DNA of 8,930 bases from UBA1049 sp964525815 (lineage in GTDB: Bacteria > Bacillota > Clostridia > Oscillospirales > CAG-382): contig CAZGJQ010000082.1 in NCBI GenBank assembly GCA_964525815.1, positions 1 to 8,930 on the forward strand, read 5' to 3'. Below, piece by piece: positions 6,360 through 8,930 of the stretch; within the stretch, counting starts at the first letter, position 1; every line of letters starts with the position of its first letter. The notes under the pieces are model-generated. The model saw only the letters and a program-made list of their open reading frames with translations, ran no database searches and had not been told where the DNA came from. The position numbers and the translations under genes are program-made.

Positions 6360-7499
6360 TTATCTCAGCAGTATCACATCTACTCCCCTACCGAACCTTT
6401 GAAAAAGCCTAATCCTCTCGTCAAGCTCCGCATCGACATGAAAGGTGATTATGCAAATATCGGTATCAAGCATCCCGGCGTTTATATCACGGTCCAGCAT
6501 AGCAACGAAGTCCATTCCCTCAAAGGGAGCAAGCATAGCCATGCTCCTGAAAATATCCAGCATATGCATGTTGCCCGCCGCCGGCGGATAACGACCGGAG
6601 AAAACACCGTCGTACCCTCTGGAATTGGCGGCAAACCCCGCCTTGCCGCCCTGTCTGACCGCTTCGGTAATAATCCCGGCGGAATAAGACAGCCCTACCT
6701 CCAGCAGCCTCAGGTTCTCCTCGGTCTTTGCCGCAAGAAACCTCGGTACGGAAAAGTTCATATAAACCATAATATTAAGCTGAGAAGTAAAATCGGGGTT
6801 GTTCACAACCGGCTCTCTTATCCCCCTGCGGATATAACGGGAGGAGGCCTTAAAGTTTATGCTGCTGAAGGGGTCGCCGGGCAGATAGTTGCGAATCCCG
6901 GATATTTGAAACGGATCCCTGATAAAGCGGTTTCTTGACAAAGCGTTACCCAAGGCGTTTAGCCTCGGCTGTACAACTCCGCCGTCAGAAAGCGACTCGG
7001 GGTATACAAACAGCTCGGCGGGAGCGTTTTGATAAATAAATCTTTTATCCGAAAAAATCTCTATGCTGTCCAGCCTGTAATGATTTCTTACACCGCACCG
7101 CACCCTGTGCGTGCGGGTTATCTTAGTGTATGGAGACAGATGAAAACGACTGGTAAAGTATTGCAGCCCCTCCTGTGTTTGAGCGGTTACGCCGTCAATC
7201 TCCAGCCCTGTGCTTACATAACAGCCCACGTCAATATACAGGAGCGGGAAAAAGGTCGGGTTGTAAACAACCTCGGTCAACAGAACAGTATCCCCCGCAT
7301 GCACTCCAGTCTCGGAAAAGCTGCGTGTATAGACCAGACGCTCTATCATTTTTGTACGAACAACCAAGAGCAGCCTGTAGAAGAGATATAAAAGCAAAGC
7401 AAGTAGGAGAAAAAGTGTTATATAAATGAATACGGTGGAGCTGAAAAAGGCGTGCATCCAGCGTACCGCCGATTCGATGAACGTCATTACCCGGCTCAT
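6360..7499 (-). CDS. DUF58 domain membrane protein, MoxR partner
   Basis: This 379-residue protein has one long hydrophobic stretch (about 22-47, probably one helix or a tight hairpin), a beta-rich region, then the DUF58 signature at 195-221 (RDPF... GIRNYLPGDPFSSINFKASSR). DUF58 proteins are almost always encoded beside MoxR ATPases and are predicted to carry a von Willebrand A-like fold that works with the ATPase on envelope or secreted clients. After the signature, where many DUF58 proteins show a DxSxS metal site, this one reads VYMNFSVP, so the MIDAS motif seems absent. The ATG at 7499 overlaps the moxR stop by four bases (ATGA), which argues for translational coupling. A second ATG four codons later (7487) is possible; neither has a strong ribosome binding site. 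Confidence 0.88.
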   Translation of the reverse strand: MSRVMTFIESAVRWMHAFFSSTVFIYITLFLLLALLLYLFYRLLLVVRTKMIERLVYTRSFSETGVHAGDTVLLTEVVYNPTFFPLLYIDVGCYVSTGLEIDGVTAQTQEGLQYFTSRFHLSPYTKITRTHRVRCGVRNHYRLDSIEIFSDKRFIYQNAPAELFVYPESLSDGGVVQPRLNALGNALSRNRFIRDPFQISGIRNYLPGDPFSSINFKASSRYIRRGIREPVVNNPDFTSQLNIMVYMNFSVPRFLAAKTEENLRLLEVGLSYSAGIITEAVRQGGKAGFAANSRGYDGVFSGRYPPAAGNMHMLDIFRSMAMLAPFEGMDFVAMLDRDINAGMLDTDICIITFHVDAELDERIRLFQRFGRGVDVILLR

Positions 7500-8449
7500 G
7501 ACCGTCCGTCAAATATAGCTTCGGTGGGAACCGGAACCTTTTCAAGAACTTCCCGGATAACAGCCTTGTCAAGCGATTTTTTTACACGGGCGGCGTTTGA
7601 GAGCACCAATCGGTGGGACAACACAGGTTCGGCGGCTCTTTTTACATCGTCTGGAAGCACATAGCTCCTTCCTTGCATGGCGGCATATCCCTTGGCAACC
7701 CTTAAAAGATGAATTCCCGCTCTGGGGCTTGCCCCGAGCAGAACCTCTCCGTGCGTTCTGGTTGCCTCTGTAATACTGCTGATATAATCGATTATATCGT
7801 CATGGGCATAAACAGAAATCAGCTCATGTGTAGCGTCCCCAACATCCTTTTTAGACAATACCGCCTCAACGGTATTCTGCCCACCGCTGTTGTTCCTTAT
7901 AATTAGATTACTCTCCTCACGGGAGGGATAACCCATTTCCGTCTTGACCAGAAATCTGTCAAGCTGAGACTCGGGCAGCGGGAAGGTGCCCATGCTTTCT
8001 ATCGGGTTCTGGGTTGCTATCACAAAAAAGGGGGTGTCCAGCCTATATGTCTTACCCTCCACCGTAACCTGCCGCTCCTCCATACTCTCCAGCAGCCCCG
8101 ACTGCGTCTTGGGAGTGGCGCGGTTTATTTCATCAGCTAACAGTATATTAGTGAAAACGGGACCGGGAATAAACTCAAACACCGAGTTCTTCATATCAAA
8201 ATAATTAACACCGGTCAGGTCAGACGGCAGAAGGTCGGGCGTAAACTGTATACGCTTAAAATCGCAGTTTATTGATGAAGCAAGCGTTTTCGCCAGCAGG
8301 GTCTTGCCCGTCCCGGGCACATCGTCAACCAGCATATGTCCCCCGCAGAGCAGTGTAATTACGGCAAGGTCTATAACCTCCCCCTTGCCTATCACAACCT
8401 TTTCAATGTTCCTTTTTAATCGCTCGTATACCGAATAAACAAAGCTCAT
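7496..8449 (-). CDS. MoxR-family AAA+ ATPase
   Basis: MoxR ATPases are AAA+ chaperone-like proteins that help assemble or activate protein complexes, often with cofactor or envelope clients. The 317 residues match the usual length. Motifs are complete: Walker A DVPGTGKT (43-50), Walker B ILLADEIN (102-109), sensor 1 region IATQNPIE (144-151), arginine finger in ESQLDRF (R165) and sensor 2 GASPRAG (R243). The C-terminal lid follows, ending near VPVPTEAIFDG. It is the first gene of a leftward operon with DUF58 and DUF4129-like partners; the stop overlaps the DUF58 start by four bases. AGGAG (complement 8456-8460) lies 6 bases before the ATG, and a consensus promoter is about 40 bases further upstream. 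The specific client is not identifiable from the sequence. Confidence 0.95.
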   Translation of the reverse strand: MSFVYSVYERLKRNIEKVVIGKGEVIDLAVITLLCGGHMLVDDVPGTGKTLLAKTLASSINCDFKRIQFTPDLLPSDLTGVNYFDMKNSVFEFIPGPVFTNILLADEINRATPKTQSGLLESMEERQVTVEGKTYRLDTPFFVIATQNPIESMGTFPLPESQLDRFLVKTEMGYPSREESNLIIRNNSGGQNTVEAVLSKKDVGDATHELISVYAHDDIIDYISSITEATRTHGEVLLGASPRAGIHLLRVAKGYAAMQGRSYVLPDDVKRAAEPVLSHRLVLSNAARVKKSLDKAVIREVLEKVPVPTEAIFDGRS

Positions 8450-8489
8450 TTTTCGCTCCTTTTTTTGTCTTTCCTTTACCTATGCCATA

Positions 8490-8519
8490 ATTATACTTTA
8501 CCGCTTAACTCGTTGTCAA
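8490..8519 (-). promoter_or_regulatory. Consensus promoter of the moxR-DUF58-DUF4129-tcdA operon
   Basis: On the minus strand, perfect TTGACA (complement of 8514-8519) and perfect TATAAT (complement of 8490-8495) are separated by 18 bases. The start would be near 8483, giving a leader of about 34 bases before the moxR ATG. No internal promoter or terminator is evident before 4923. Confidence 0.8.
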
Positions 8520-8537
8520 GATAATGCGAAGTATTTA

Positions 8538-8566
8538 TTGCGTTTTTTTCTAAATTGGTGTATAAT
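8538..8566 (+). promoter_or_regulatory. Candidate promoter of the divergent membrane-protein gene
   Basis: TTGCGT (8538-8543) and a perfect TATAAT (8561-8566) are separated by 17 bases, placing the start near 8573, about 30 bases before the TTG start. It is divergent from the moxR promoter, with the -35 boxes about 18 bases apart. Confidence 0.6.
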
Positions 8567-8592
8567 ATGTCGTATTATTAAAAATAGAGAGC

Positions 8593-8598
8593 GGTGAT
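8593..8598 (+). promoter_or_regulatory. Ribosome binding site deciding a TTG start
   Basis: GGTGAT matches the 3' part of the extended Shine-Dalgarno sequence (GGAGGTGATC). Its position four bases before TTG 8603 gives normal effective spacing. The next in-frame ATG (8618) has no purine-rich site upstream, so the TTG is preferred. Confidence 0.5.
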
Positions 8599-8602
8599 AA
8601 GC

Positions 8603-8930
8603 TTGAACGAAAACAAAATGAACGGTTTTTTATTTAATATATGTATATATACCATTACCCTGTATTTGGCATCTCTGTTCCCGTTTATAGGCAGGACGAT
8701 AGTATCCTTTTTTATAAAAACACCGAGTATATCCGAGCTGAAGGCAGACGCCTCTTATCTTGTTAATATTATCTACCCGTTAATGGGGGTGGTTACAATA
8801 ACGGCGTTCCTTTTCGGCGGTTACATAGCCTGCTATTTTACGGGTTACCGGGTTGCTTATAAAACAAGAGCAGCACAATCAAGGAACAAAGCAAAAACGC
8901 AGACGATAATCTGCGGTATTATAATTTCAT
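8603..8930 (+). CDS. Hypothetical membrane protein, N-terminal part (runs off right edge)
   Basis: I do not recognise this gene. The frame is open from a TTG start to the window end, giving 109 residues (M/L-NENKMNGFLFNICIYT...). One hydrophobic segment spans about residues 8-36, then a polar stretch (KTPSISELKADAS), a second hydrophobic segment at about 44-70, and a basic loop (KTRAAQSRNKAKTQ). A third segment seems to begin at the edge (TIICGIIIS). By the positive-inside rule, the basic loop after the second helix should be cytoplasmic. It is divergent from the MoxR operon with its own promoter; whether it is functionally related cannot be judged. An alternative start is the ATG at 8618. 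Confidence 0.6.
   Translation, partial: MNENKMNGFLFNICIYTITLYLASLFPFIGRTIVSFFIKTPSISELKADASYLVNIIYPLMGVVTITAFLFGGYIACYFTGYRVAYKTRAAQSRNKAKTQTIICGIIIS

Larger units (their letters stand above)
8450..8602. other. Divergent intergenic control region
   Basis: This 153-base gap holds the leftward moxR-operon promoter and the rightward promoter of the membrane-protein gene, plus their ribosome binding sites. It is AT-rich with several T and A tracts (such as 8460-8466 and 8543-8549). I see no convincing operator palindrome, riboswitch or small gene in it. Confidence 0.6.

Noticed and set aside
6399..6938. 179-codon plus-strand frame inside the DUF58 gene
   Set aside because: It is antisense to the conserved DUF58 signature; it has no ribosome binding site and no family resemblance.

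Overview
The window looks like ordinary chromosome from an anaerobic Firmicute, most likely a gut- or rumen-type clostridium. The basis is a fused aldehyde/alcohol dehydrogenase (AdhE), a clostridial-type set of Rrf2 regulator, CysK and TcdA, purine-rich GGAGG-like ribosome binding sites, GTG and TTG starts, and near-perfect TTGACA/TATAAT promoters. The genus assignment is inference. I see no mobile element, CRISPR array, rRNA or tRNA.

Layout. Positions 2-1546 (+) hold the C-terminal 60% of adhE, cut by the left edge. It is followed after 33 bases by a kinase-like protein of the aminoglycoside phosphotransferase fold (1580-2329, +), probably in the same transcript. A hairpin at 2341-2374 that can work in both directions separates this from a leftward Rrf2-family regulator (2395-2841, -). 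The regulator is divergent from cysK (2995-3933, +). The two promoters stand back to back in a 153-base gap and share an 8-bp inverted repeat made by their -35 boxes. CysK makes cysteine from O-acetylserine and sulfide, and the regulator has no cysteine for an Fe-S cluster, so a CymR-like role in sulfur control is the natural guess. A strong GC-rich terminator (3949-3985) ends cysK. Then comes an isolated, AT-richer, unrecognised lipoprotein gene (4077-4886, +).

The right half is a leftward four-gene operon read from a promoter at 8490-8519: a MoxR-type AAA+ ATPase (7496-8449), a DUF58 membrane protein (6360-7499, 4-base overlap with moxR), a small two-helix membrane protein with a DUF4129-like tail (5663-6334), and the ThiF/E1-like tRNA t6A dehydratase TcdA (4923-5660). 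The first three form the well-known MoxR-DUF58-DUF4129 arrangement, thought to act as an envelope-associated chaperone or maturation system, here without a transglutaminase gene. Divergent from it, a membrane protein begins at a TTG codon (8603) and runs off the right edge.

Nothing here is convincingly a new system. The points most worth a second look are the rrf2-cysK control region, the adhE-linked kinase, the reduced MoxR operon with its apparently MIDAS-less DUF58 protein and tRNA-modification partner, and the orphan lipoprotein.
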